Of a DNA stretch of 64,000 nucleotides, positions 54,791 to 64,000 are shown piece by piece; the stretch's first letter is position 1, and the number at the start of each line of letters is the position of its first letter. Location: positions 1,302,001 to 1,366,000 of the forward strand of contig NC_089179.1 of the NCBI RefSeq assembly GCF_947507565.1, read 5' to 3'. The position numbers were made by a program, and so were the translations under genes. Below the pieces are notes generated by a model. It ran no database searches and was not told where the DNA came from. It was given only the letters and a program-made list of their open reading frames with translations. Source of the DNA: Oscarella lobularis. Taxonomy: Eukaryota; Porifera; Homoscleromorpha; Homosclerophorida; Oscarellidae.

Positions 54791-57034
54791 TCAGTCATCC
54801 CCTAATGTTGTCGTGTCCTCGTCCTTTTCGTCTGCTCCCATAGCTTCTTTGCTGAAGTGACGTGACTCTTGCTCGCGTACGAAAACGCCTTCTTTTTCCT
54901 TCTTCTCTATGTCTTCTTGTAGCTTCCGGACGATTTCGTCGTCGCTATCGCTCGATCCAGCGTCGACGCTGAGCAGCTTGCACGCGTCGACGAGAATTTC
55001 TCTGTTGGCAAAGGGAAGCCACTCCCTTAGAACTTTGAACTGAGTGGGAATGTCTTCTTCAATAGAGTTGAGAAATTCTTCGAGGAGCTTATACAGCTTT
55101 TCAGCGTCCATGCTATCTAAGTCCTCTTCGTCGTCTTTGTCATCTTTGTCGTCTTTGCCAGCCGTTGTACCGGTAGTCGTTTTTGGCTTGCCAGAAGGAG
55201 AATCTTTGCCTGGGAGGGAACCGGGGCGGTCAAGCGATGAGCTCAGCCCTCCCAAACCTCCTCCGAAGCCAGGTCCTCCTAATCCTCCCAACCCGGGCCC
55301 TCCCAATCCTCCAAAGCCAGGTCCTCCCAATCCTCCAAAGCCAGGTCCTCCCAATCCTCCAAAGCCGGGTCCTCCCAATCCTCCGAAGCCGGGTCCTCCC
55401 AATCCTCCGAAGCCAGGACCTCCCAATCCTCCGAAGCCAGGTCCTCCCAATCCTCCAAGGCCAGAACCTCCTAATCCCATAGAATCCATGCCAACCCCTC
55501 CAGGTCCTCCAACTCCTCCAGGACCGCCAGCACTACGACTACCCAAACCGCTATCAGAAGCGCTTGTGGCTGGCTGGCTAATGCCTGAAATGCCTGAATG
55601 ACTTTCTGTTTCTGAAGCGCCAAACATCGAACGCGAACTTGATGACAGAGGTCCTCCTTCACTTGCTTGAGTACTAGCTGATTGTAAACTCGCAGAACCA
55701 CTGAACGTAGAGCAGCGAGCTAGTCCGGAATCGAGCGAAGGCTCTTCGAAGCATTGAAAGTGAGATATGAAGTCGAGGAGAAGGAACTGAAGAGAGGAGG
55801 ATAGCAGTGGTACGTTGACCGTTGCTCCGGTTGCAGCCTGAAGCACGCCGTCAGTGGCTTCTTCTAGCTTTTTCTTGTACGTCTCAGACAAACGATCATT
55901 GGGTAATTCCATTGTTAGTTGCATGTATTGTTCGGTGAGACCGCTGGGCAGAGACTGGCGTCCACGCACATGTGTCAACAAGGCAAAGCAAATGGACATG
56001 AAGGAGAGGACAGTAGCACCTTTTGGGCATTTTGTTTGGAGAGCAGTTCCAATTTCGGTTACGCTCGTAACAAGAAACTGCCATTGGTCAGAGGATAGAG
56101 CGATGCCTGATTCAAAGGTCTTTTCTACTTCTTCTTTTAGAGCTTTCCACGCATGACCTGCCTTGCCGGTTGCGTGGAAAATGCCAAGTCGATTGCCCGC
56201 TTTTTCAACGATAGAAAGGCTTTCTTTGACGTGAGGGAGAAGACTGCCTTGTTTTGATGTCACGCCTAGAGATATGACATAGGGTTGGTGCAGATGATAG
56301 GCAAGGTAGGCGCAAACTGTCAAAGGATCCTCTGTAAAAGAAGCAGATCAAAAAGCCAGAAAACGCTACATCTTAGGCAATACCGGAGTTGTATGATTTT
56401 GATCCCGCAGTACTTGAAGATGGAGTACCACTTGAAGATGGAGTACCAGAAGCTACGGCACTGAGTACTGAACCGGAAGCTCTTGCACTGCTCGCACTTT
56501 CACCGCGAAAAGGAGGTCTGGGAACGCTTGAGAGGCCAGCAGGTGGCTGAGCTTCAGCCGTTGTTGACAATGGTTTTTGAGAAACTTCCGCTTCAAGGCG
56601 AGAAAGGAAGTTGACTAATGTGGTCTCGCTTACTTGGTCAGGTAGAACGAGGCGTCCGTCTCTCTGCAGAACATACGCAAATAATTTTATGCAGGTACAA
56701 GTAGGTCGTTGTCTCTCACCTCAACGAAACCGAGACTTTGCATCGCCGAAAATACTTTGGAATTCTCGTACGTTTTGGATCGGAACGCACCTGCTCGAGA
56801 GCGATTCGAAACGAAGAGTGGCTGCTAGAATCAGAAAAACGCACCGCTGTTGATGCTTCGCTTCGTTTTGTCGGACGAATTGGTGATGTTTTTGAGCACG
56901 CGTGTTATCAACTTCACGACGGCGCTGAATTGTTCGTCACCCAGATCAGCTCTCGCACTTTCCTGACAATTCGACTTCTAGAGACTCTAAGGCGGCCTAA
57001 GCAGGCCACTTACCAGCAGGCGAATGGCATCCAT
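54791..57034 (-). CDS. PUB-domain protein with Gly-rich GLGGPGF repeats
   Basis: ATG 57032-57034 (MDAIRLL) is followed by exons reading ARADLGDEQFSAVVKLITRV, FRSKTYENSKVFSAMQSLGF and RDGRLVLPDQVSETTLVNFL. Together they fit a PUB domain, the p97/VCP-binding fold of NGLY1 and UBXN6. A Ser/Pro linker leads to the large exon (54791-56323) with a helical region of about 200 residues (VCAYLAYHLHQPYVISLGVT start). About nine copies of a GLGGPGFG unit follow (about 55255-55480), then an acidic KDDKDDKDDEEDLDS stretch and a helical C-terminus. I do not know an orthologue; a link to the p97 ATPase is inferred from the PUB match only. Confidence 0.6.
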
Positions 57035-58009
57035 TTTCGGAGGGCGTGCTGGGGACTCGATCACATGGGCAGTCAAATATATTTACTAGATAATGATGGC
57101 CTTTTGTGAGCCATCATGTGATCCCCGAACACCCTCAGCACGGTATCTGTCCCTCTAATTTTAGGAAAGCCGATGTGCATAATGTGCATCACACTGCCTA
57201 ACCATGACATGCATTATTTTCCGCAAAACCCTACAAGTAGCTAATTTGGCCTCTCATGCGACACAGAGCTACCCCTCCCCAGCCCAACTTTTTCAGGTGA
57301 TCGTGTCACGAGGCCCATTATCAGCTCGCAGTAAATATATTTATGACATTGATGGTCAGCAGTCCAATCAAGCTTAGTTTGTCCCACAGCTTGGTGGCAT
57401 TGCTGCAGCGCAAAGGTTAGTAGATTATCTCTTGAGGAAATAGGCAACAGTTGTGGTGTCGTCGTAGATGATGAAACACCGTCAACGACTTGCAATAATC
57501 ACTTCAGTCAAGAACTAAAAAGAAACAGGACTCAGAAGAAAAAGACACAGCATCAATAGACAAAAACATTGTCTCTAGTCACTGAGCCAAATGAAGTCGA
57601 AGAAACAGGATTTTTTGTTGCCATTAATTAATTAATTAATTATTTAATTATTTGTAATTGTTTGTATTTTTTACGTATGCACGCGGAATTTGGCGCATCG
57701 TACGTCCCAGATCACAATTTTGATTGATTACAGAGTATAAATATAATAGAGTCCCGTAATGCCGTCGAATCATCGACGTTTGGTTTCCTGTTCGTTGATC
57801 CCGCCCGTCGATGAAGAGGCTTTGATCCTAAAGATGGCAGAAATTAGTGTCTCGTACGTTTGTCTGAACTCGGAACGCTTTCAGTAGTTGGTCCTCCTTG
57901 ATCACTCTCAGACGATTCCGATGATGAATTCGCTAGCTAATGAAACCACGTGTTATGTGCGGGTATGTAATCTCATTCAAAAAAAAAACGCGTTACGTCA
58001 CGATTTCCT
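57035..58009. other. Intergenic region of about 1 kb, no gene seen
   Basis: An AT-rich tract with ATTAATTAATTAATT lies at about 57622-57655. The rest shows no splice-supported frame and no match to the window's repeat families. It probably holds the OSBP 3' UTR and the PUB-gene promoter. Confidence 0.4.
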
Positions 58010-61000
58010 CTAAAATATTACCGGCAACCCATTCCACTCGCCGCCTTTTTTCATTTCCCAATATCCTCCCTTGTACGTGTGAGTCGGCAAGTTCGTCAAC
58101 GGATCGACTTCCTTCTTAAACCACGTTGCCGTCCACCCGGCGTCGGGTCCGAGCGGTGGCTTGTCCTTGTGTCCCGCACTCGTCCATTCCTTTGTCAGGC
58201 GAGCCTCGCGTTCGCGTCGACGCGCTCGCTGCTTCTCCTCCAATTCTAATTTCTTCCCGTTGGCGCTGTCGTAGTCGCCGTCCTCCATCAGACGTTGGTC
58301 GGGTCGAAGTCGAGAGTCGGTTGAAGCTATGCCCTCTTCGGGCTCATTCAGCGAACAGGCAAACGCGTTCAGTCCGTACATCGTGTCTGCTGTAGGTCTG
58401 GGAAGAACCACTGGCTATTTTAATGAAGTGGTCAATTTTTTTCTTCCTACTTCGGTGGAGTTCTTTGCCATATGACGATGGGAGTTTCAGTTTGAATATT
58501 TGCTCGCTTTGTCGTCGGAGTGTAGACGGGAAGATTACCGCGAATTTTTGCGTATTGGACTTGCCTGTCCCACGTGCCGAAGACGTAGTACCGTGGAATG
58601 TTGTGCGCGTCGCACACAACAGCTGTGACCTTTTGTTCGAAAAGCAAGGTGAAGGCAATCGTCGATGCACTGCCCCTTATTCACTCACCTTCTTCGGCTC
58701 TTCCCTTGAAAAGTAGCTATAGGGATAATACTTTATATGACATTTTTCATTAGTGGTGTGATTGACGATGTCAAACTCGCCCGACTAAACAACAGAGAAT
58801 CCATTCGCGGTGCATAAAATCCTCCCCTCTCCTTACCTGATCAACGTAGAGTCGTCCTACGATAATATTATGTACCGTCGATATAACACCGCGCTTGTAA
58901 AAGTAGTGATTGCCAGTTCGATGGAATATCAAGTGCGCACAGCCCTGCGGAATGATCTGCAGGTACTGACCACGAAACTTACTTCCCATGATATAATCCT
59001 GCCAAAAGAGCCACTCCTTGTGCTCGGCATGCATCGCCGTCTCAGGCGGATGATGACCAACCTCAGAAAGAAATCCGCCCACGTTCATTTTTTTCTATTT
59101 CCCCCCCCCGCTTTCGTTTCGTCTACCTGTTCGGCGAGCGCTCTCCAGCCCGTGTTGCCCGTGTCGTCAAATTCAAACGTTTCGCCGAGCATAGGATTAA
59201 ACGGTTTGCCCGTTCGCGCGGACGTATTAGCGTACGACGATATCGTAAAAGCGGCGACGTGAGCCAACTGCTCCAGCGAATTGTCGCACTTCGCCGCCGC
59301 TACGAGTATGTCGGCGTACTCCAAATCTTCGACAATTCGCTGAGTAAACGAAAGCGGCTCATTGATGTTAACCTTTGAAAAAAATTCCACATCAGCGAAC
59401 GTAGGCGAGATGGTCCGTTCGTCCAATGCTTACCGGTAGGGGAATTTTTGACAATTCCCTTCCAATGCAATTTTTCATAAGACTCCACAAATTCAGCCGG
59501 CAATTTGGCTTCGGTGCAATGACGACGCGTCGCTTTGTCGCACGTCCTACGTCGCCGTCAGACAACTACACACAAAAAGTCAATAACCCCCTCCTCCTCC
59601 CTCTTTTCCTAGCTCTTTTCCCCAGTACAGTAAAAGGCGGAATCAACGCTCGATTTCCCGAAACTCCGGACAGCTTTTGCGCAGCGACCGCGGCAACAGT
59701 CGGTTCCATAACCGGACTCAACGGCCCAAGCGGCTCATTCATCTCAGCCGGCGACGGCGCTCCAACGGAAACGTCGCTCACCGACCGACTGTGTCCGGGA
59801 ATAAAAATAGAAACATCTTTAGGCGGCGGCTCAGACGTCGAAATCGTCTCGTCGAGATTTTCCTCGGCGTCGAAAAATTCGTTCTCGTCTTCGTTCTCCT
59901 CCTCCTCCTCCTCGCCATCGTCCTCGTCGATGTTGGACGGGGCCAAGTTGCCCGTCGACGTCGACTCCTTCATGCAGCGCTCTTCGAGTCGATTGTGCTC
60001 GCGCGCCAACGATTCGACGGTCTCCTCGAGTCGGCGTCGCTGTTCGCGCTCCGCTTCGAACGTCTTCTGCCAGCGACCCTCGTAGCTTCGAGCCAAGTTG
60101 AGAAACTCTCCGCAAGCCTTTGGGGAGAAGTGAAACGACGCGCGTGAGGGAGGTTTTTTCTCTCTCCCCCCCCCCCCCCCCCCCCCCCCCAAAGCGACTT
60201 ACGTTGACCATTCCGGACGCGGATATTTTAAAAAGAGTCGCCTTCTCTTGAATCTGCTTTCCGCTCGTACCGCTCGCGGCGGCACTTCGATCCAATTCGG
60301 CAATGATTCCGTACATCATTTGAGCGTGCTTGGAAACCAACTCGTTGTACGTTTTCAGCTCGTGCGCCTTTTCGCCGAGAGCTTTGAGCGCCTTGACCGT
60401 CTCGCTTACCGGCGATCTCGGCTCGCCTTCGTCATCTAGAACGAGAACGATGACGCCGCCGCCTATTTAGCACTCCTATCCCACTCTTTCTAAGGAAAGG
60501 TGTAGAAGTCTACTATAGCCAAAAAGCACAACAGAAAGAGGCTCTTATACTGGGGGAAAACGTTTGTCAAAAGCTCTACAAAAAAACGACAAGGACTCCT
60601 AACTTCAAGGAACTGAGCGTACAAAGCAAGAGAGATCTCGAGTGTGTGTATTTGCAAGTGCTAAATTCGTGTCAGTGTTATGCATGCATAGGTACCGTAC
60701 AGTACTAGTTCTCACACCCAGTTTACTGCTAGTACGAGATCGCCGCTCTAATGGTTTTTCTAAACACGCGTAGTCCCTCAAAACCTACGGAGATCGATGC
60801 TGGAGAAACTAGCTTCGAGAAATATCGAAGTGTCGTACAAAAGCATCGATTCTCTACGAGCTACGCGTTCGAAGTTCACGAACGTAGTTCTATATTAGTT
60901 AGGATCTTAGCATATTTCACTTGGCGCCGGCGCAGCGCGCCGGTGCCCAGTGAAATATGCTAAGATGGGTGTGGTGGGCGGGGGCGGCGGCGGGGAGGAT

Positions 61001-63387
61001 GGTGGCTGGGTTTTTTCGCGATTTTCTCGGCCAAAACTAAAGATTGGTCGATCCCATGAATCAAAAAAGTTCTATAACCCAACAATCTACTAGACTAGAA
61101 AGAGAAACGGTCGAATCGCGTCGAAAGCACTAAAATAGCGCGATTTTCCGATCGCATCGCGGTTTTCTCGCCTAAAACGAACGATCCGTCGAATCGACGC
61201 GATCGAAACGCTTTAGAATTGCATTTTCACTTCAACTAGTTGAAGAAACGACTGAATCGCGTGAAAAGGACCAATGTGCGATTCTTGGTCTCCCACGCAC
61301 AAAATGTCGTTCTTCTCAAACACAGTTTAACGCTAGTACGATATCGCCTCTCTAATGGCTTTCTAAACACGCTTAGTCCCTCGAAACCTACGGAGATCGA
61401 TGCTGGAGCGACTAGCTTCGAGAAATATCGAAGTGTCGTACAAAAGCATCGATTCTCTACGAGCTACGCGTTCGAAGTTCACGAACGTAGTTCTATATTA
61501 GTTAGGATCTTAGCATATTTCACTTGGCACCGGCGCAGCGCGCCGGTGCCCAGTGAAATATGCTAAGATGGGTGTGGTGGGCGGGGGCGGCGGCGGGGAG
61601 GATGGTGGTTAGTTTTTTTCGCGATTTTCTCGGCCAAAACTAAAGATTGGTCGATCCCATGAATCAAAAAAGTTCTATAACCCAACAATCTACTAGACTA
61701 GAAAGAGAAACGGCCGAATCGCGTCGAAAGCACTAAAATAGCGCGATTTTCCGATTGCATCGCGGTTTTCTCGCCTAAAACGAACGATCCGTCGAATCGA
61801 CGCCATCGAAACGCTTTAGAATTGCAATTTCACTTCAACAAGTGGAAGAAACGACTGAATCGCGTGAAAAGGACCAAAATATCGCCATTCTTGGTCTCCC
61901 ACGCACAAAATGTCGTTCTTCTCGCACCTAGTTCACCGCTAGTACGAAATCGCCGCTCTAATGGCTTTCTAGGCACGCTTAGTCCCTCGAAACCTACGAA
62001 GATCGATGTTGGAACGACTAGCTTCGATAAATCTCGAAATTTTCGAACAAAAGCATCGATTTTCTACGAACTGCGCGTTCTCAGTTCACGAACGTAGTTC
62101 TATATTAGTTAGGATCTTACGCTGCGCCGGTGCCCAGTGAAATATGCTAAGATGGGTGTGGTGGGCGGTGGCGGTGGCGGGGAGGATGGTGGCTGGGTTT
62201 TTTCGCGATTTTCTCGGCCAAAACTAAAGATTGGTCGATCCCATGAATCAAAAAAGTTCTATAACCTAACAATCTACTAGACTAGAAAGAGAAACGGTCG
62301 AATCGAGTCGAAAGAACCAAAATAGCGAGATTTTCCGAACGCATTGCGGTTTTCTCGACTAAAACGAACGATCCGTCGAATCGCTTTAGAATTGCAATTT
62401 CACTTCAACTAGTGGAAGAAACGACTGAATCGCGTGTCTTGAGACAATTTTTAAAATTGTTTTGGGACAATTTTTAAAATCGTCTTGGAACAATTTTTAG
62501 ATTTGTCTTGGGACAATTTTTAATCCTTAATTCTTAGGGTCTAAATATCAAATTGAGAGGGCTTAATCTTTACTTCTTAAGGCCTAAATATTCAATTGAG
62601 GCACTCATCTTTAATTCTTAGGGCCTAATTATTACATTGAGGGCCTTAATCTTTGATTCTTAGGGCCTTAAATTTGTTTTGGACGATGTATCCGGCTGTA
62701 ATTATTGCAAGCTACGGGCTTCCATAACGTTTTAGTAGTATGGGTCGGCGATAGGCGAGTGAGGGTCGGGGCCGACCCATGCCGACCCATGTGGGCAGAA
62801 CCCTGCAGTAGGAGTTCCCCAGAGACAACTAACTGTATGGGAAACAGTAAGAGAAACGAACTCTTCGCCTCTGCCAACTACCATAGATAGAGTGCTATAC
62901 GGATTCGTTGGTATTGTGGGGGAGGGCGTGACAACACACGGAGCGGACGTGTGTGAACGAGAGCCAGCTATTTCGATTTCGATCCGTTGCGTACCGGACG
63001 ATTCGAGCATTTTGATCGCCTTCGCCTGAGCGAGCCCGAGCGCGGTGACCCACTTCTGCCGATCGACTTCATTCGCCGCGCGCAAATAATACGTCTGCGT
63101 TCCGCCTTTGCCGATCACGAAACTGCACGAGTCGAGCGTGTCGACCGTTGCGCTCGCTAGGTTGATCGTGCCGCGACACGTGTGCGCCATTTCGGCTTGC
63201 GTTCTAGTGGACGACGGGAGACAGATGAGTGAAGACAAGCAAGGGGCCCCTCCCCTCGAAACAACCTGTAATAGGACAGGAGACCGTTTGACAGAACGAA
63301 CCAGCGCTTCTGATAGCCTTTGATGTAGTTGGTCCATTTGTAGAGCCATCCGCGATAGTTATCAGGCGACACTTTGCCGTCCGGCAT
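58010..63387 (-). CDS. OSBP: Oxysterol-binding protein (OSBP)
   Basis: A multi-exon gene from ATG 63385-63387 to TAG 58010-58012. A PH domain comes first ([59 protein letters not shown]). It is followed by coiled-coil segments ([35 protein letters not shown]) and an acidic FFAT motif [12 protein letters not shown] for ER VAP proteins. The sterol/PI4P domain has [36 protein letters not shown] and [15 protein letters not shown]. The EQVSHHPP signature therefore has Gly in place of Ser. The C-terminus has [24 protein letters not shown] exchanges cholesterol for PI4P at ER-Golgi contacts. A 2.4-kb intron between the PH exons and the coiled coil holds the second hairpin array. Confidence 0.95.
60166..60190 (-). 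repeat. Run of 25 G (minus strand) inside a short OSBP intron
   Basis: The homopolymer lies just downstream of the donor GTAAGTCGCTTT and fills much of an intron of about 80 nt. It could form quadruplex structure and is prone to slippage, so its exact length may be an assembly artefact. Confidence 0.9.
60700..62440. repeat. Intronic repeat array B: three ~600-bp hairpin-bearing units
   Basis: This is the same family and orientation as array A. The conserved GCGGTTTTCTCGCCTAAAAC motif recurs near 61158, 61761 and, with one change, 62345. Hairpins are at 60904-60966 and 61507-61569, and a half hairpin lies at about 62117-62153. Units of B resemble each other more than those of A (for example the CGAAGTGTCGTACAAAAGC stretch). 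The array ends in a different short repeat (62435-62690) with GACAATTTTTAAAATTGT and TTAATTCTTAGGGCCTAA motifs. Confidence 0.88.
62435..62690. repeat. Short A/T-rich degenerate tandem repeats beside array B
   Basis: The first part repeats a unit of about 30 bp (TTGGGACAATTTTTAAAATTG). The second repeats about 45 bp (TAATCTTTAATTCTTAGGGCCTAAATATTCAATTGAG and variants). No coding potential is seen. It is intronic in OSBP. Confidence 0.75.
62762..62805 (-). repeat. Inverted copy of the 44-bp palindromic segment
   Basis: This is an exact reverse complement of 17127-17170, the segment bordering satellite array 1. Here it lies in the OSBP intron between array B and the PH-domain exons. Confidence 0.85.
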
Positions 63388-63757
63388 TGTACAGTTTCGG
63401 CTGTGTGTGTATATCAACGAGTATTCATGTGCTGCTCACGTGGTTATTACCATGGCGCCAATCATAATCAACTCTAATTTAAGTGCATTTGCAGTAGCGA
63501 CTGCAGAACAGTAAGCCTATTTGTAAACGTGATCTGATTTTTTCCAATTTCATTCTTTGGTCAACAAATGATTTTTCTGCGTGTTGATAATATATTGAAT
63601 TGGGAATCGTCCAGAAGGCCGGGCCATGGCCCACGTTAGCCCCAATACATCGATCAGAAGCCAAGACACCCGACCAGAAGGAAGTCAATTCTGACGTTTT
63701 GGAAACGCTTCTTCTACAGTTTAGCGCACGGTATCAATTTCCTGAAAGTCAATAGAA
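63388..63757. other. Intergenic spacer between OSBP and PfpI-like gene
   Basis: The spacer is divergent, with presumed 5' UTRs and promoters of both genes. No coding segment or repeat was recognised. Confidence 0.4.
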
Positions 63758-64000
63758 ATGACTTCCAAGAGAGTGGCTGTCCTCGTCGAATTCAATTACG
63801 AAGATTTGGAGGTGACAGGATGCGCGCGCGCGAAAGCTCGAAACGATCTAGTGTCTTCTTTTGCAGGTTTGGTATCCCTTGCTTCGCTTTCGGGAGGAGC
63901 TGGGAATTGAGACATTTTCCGTCGGACCGGAGAAGGGAAAAATGTACCAGTCCAAGAAAGGATATCCATGCAAGAGCGACAAATCCATAGACGAAGTTTC
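63758..64000 (+). CDS. DJ-1/PfpI-family protein, N-terminal part (runs off right edge)
   Basis: Exon 1 is 63758-63811 (MTSKRVAVLVEFNYEDLE), joined in phase 0 across a 55-nt intron to an exon from 63867. That exon reads VWYPLLRFREELGIETFSVG and MYQSKKGYPCKSDKSIDEVS. This is the start of a PfpI/YhbO-type flavodoxin-like domain (V-A-x-L-V ... E-D-x-E-x-W-Y-P ... G-Y-P-x-x-x-D-K-x-I-x-E-V). Such proteins act as glyoxalases, proteases or protein repair enzymes. The nucleophile-elbow cysteine lies beyond the window, so activity cannot be judged. Confidence 0.8.

Noticed and set aside
55044-55601. Plus-strand Pro-rich frame (GPPNPPKP repeats)
   Set aside because: It is the antisense of the GLGGPGF repeats in the PUB-domain gene; its repetitive look is a by-product.
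62732-62880. Coding extension of the OSBP PH exon through the 44-bp segment ([13 protein letters not shown])
   Set aside because: The same 44 bp occurs inverted in another intron and OSBP homologues have no such residues; the PH exon most likely ends near 62890.

Overview
This is a gene-dense eukaryotic window with about 30 genes, most of them broken by very short introns (roughly 35 to 80 nt) with standard GT/AG ends. Gene content is animal-like: Beclin 1, SON, SNX17, OSBP, USP30-like, UBE2T, LCMT1, MRPS22, eL6, a CatSper-type sperm channel, SMIM30-like, R3HDM4-like and SAMD15-like. Tiny introns, closely packed genes and CatSper fit an early-branching invertebrate with a compact genome, such as a sponge. 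That is inference; no rRNA or mitochondrial marker is present to settle it.

Layout. 1-6.4 kb: three minus-strand genes (a partial disordered protein, a membrane protein resembling plant At3g28720/At5g58100, a cytochrome-b5 front-end desaturase). 6.5-10.2 kb: a WD-repeat gene and an amino-acid transporter (+). 10.3-21.5 kb: R3HDM4-like (-), SAMD15-like (+), an EF-hand/PPP phosphatase (-) and a Nudix-like gene (-). 21.5-28.4 kb: Beclin 1 (-) head to head with VPS37 (+), a DNAJC30-like gene (-) and an unidentified disordered gene (-). 28.6-37.2 kb: fructosamine-3-kinase (-) head to head with SON (+). 37.2-44.2 kb: a DsbA/FrnE-type oxidoreductase (-), LCMT1 (+), CatSper-like (+) and eL6 (-). 44.4-52.7 kb: UBE2T (+), USP30-like (-), SMIM30-like (-), aldolase (-), MRPS22 (-) and SNX17 (+). 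52.7-64 kb: a duplicated gene junction, a PUB-domain gene (-), OSBP (-) and a partial DJ-1/PfpI gene (+).

The most striking item is the FrnE-like gene at 37.36-38.35 kb. Its only in-frame stop is a TGA exactly where the first cysteine of the family's C-P-W-C redox motif belongs, and the 3' UTR folds by eye into a complete type II SECIS element. It therefore looks like a selenoprotein with a U-P-W-C active site.

The second theme is intronic repeat expansion. Two arrays of a 49-bp satellite (about 3.4 and 4.9 kb) and two arrays of a ~600-bp hairpin-bearing unit account for nearly all the non-compact DNA. All four lie inside introns of minus-strand genes (phosphatase, fructosamine kinase, R3HDM4-like, OSBP), while intergenic spaces stay short. 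In each case I could place the protein's N-terminal coding exon on the far side of the array.

Gene coordinates are coding spans from start to stop and include introns. Splice sites were placed by eye.
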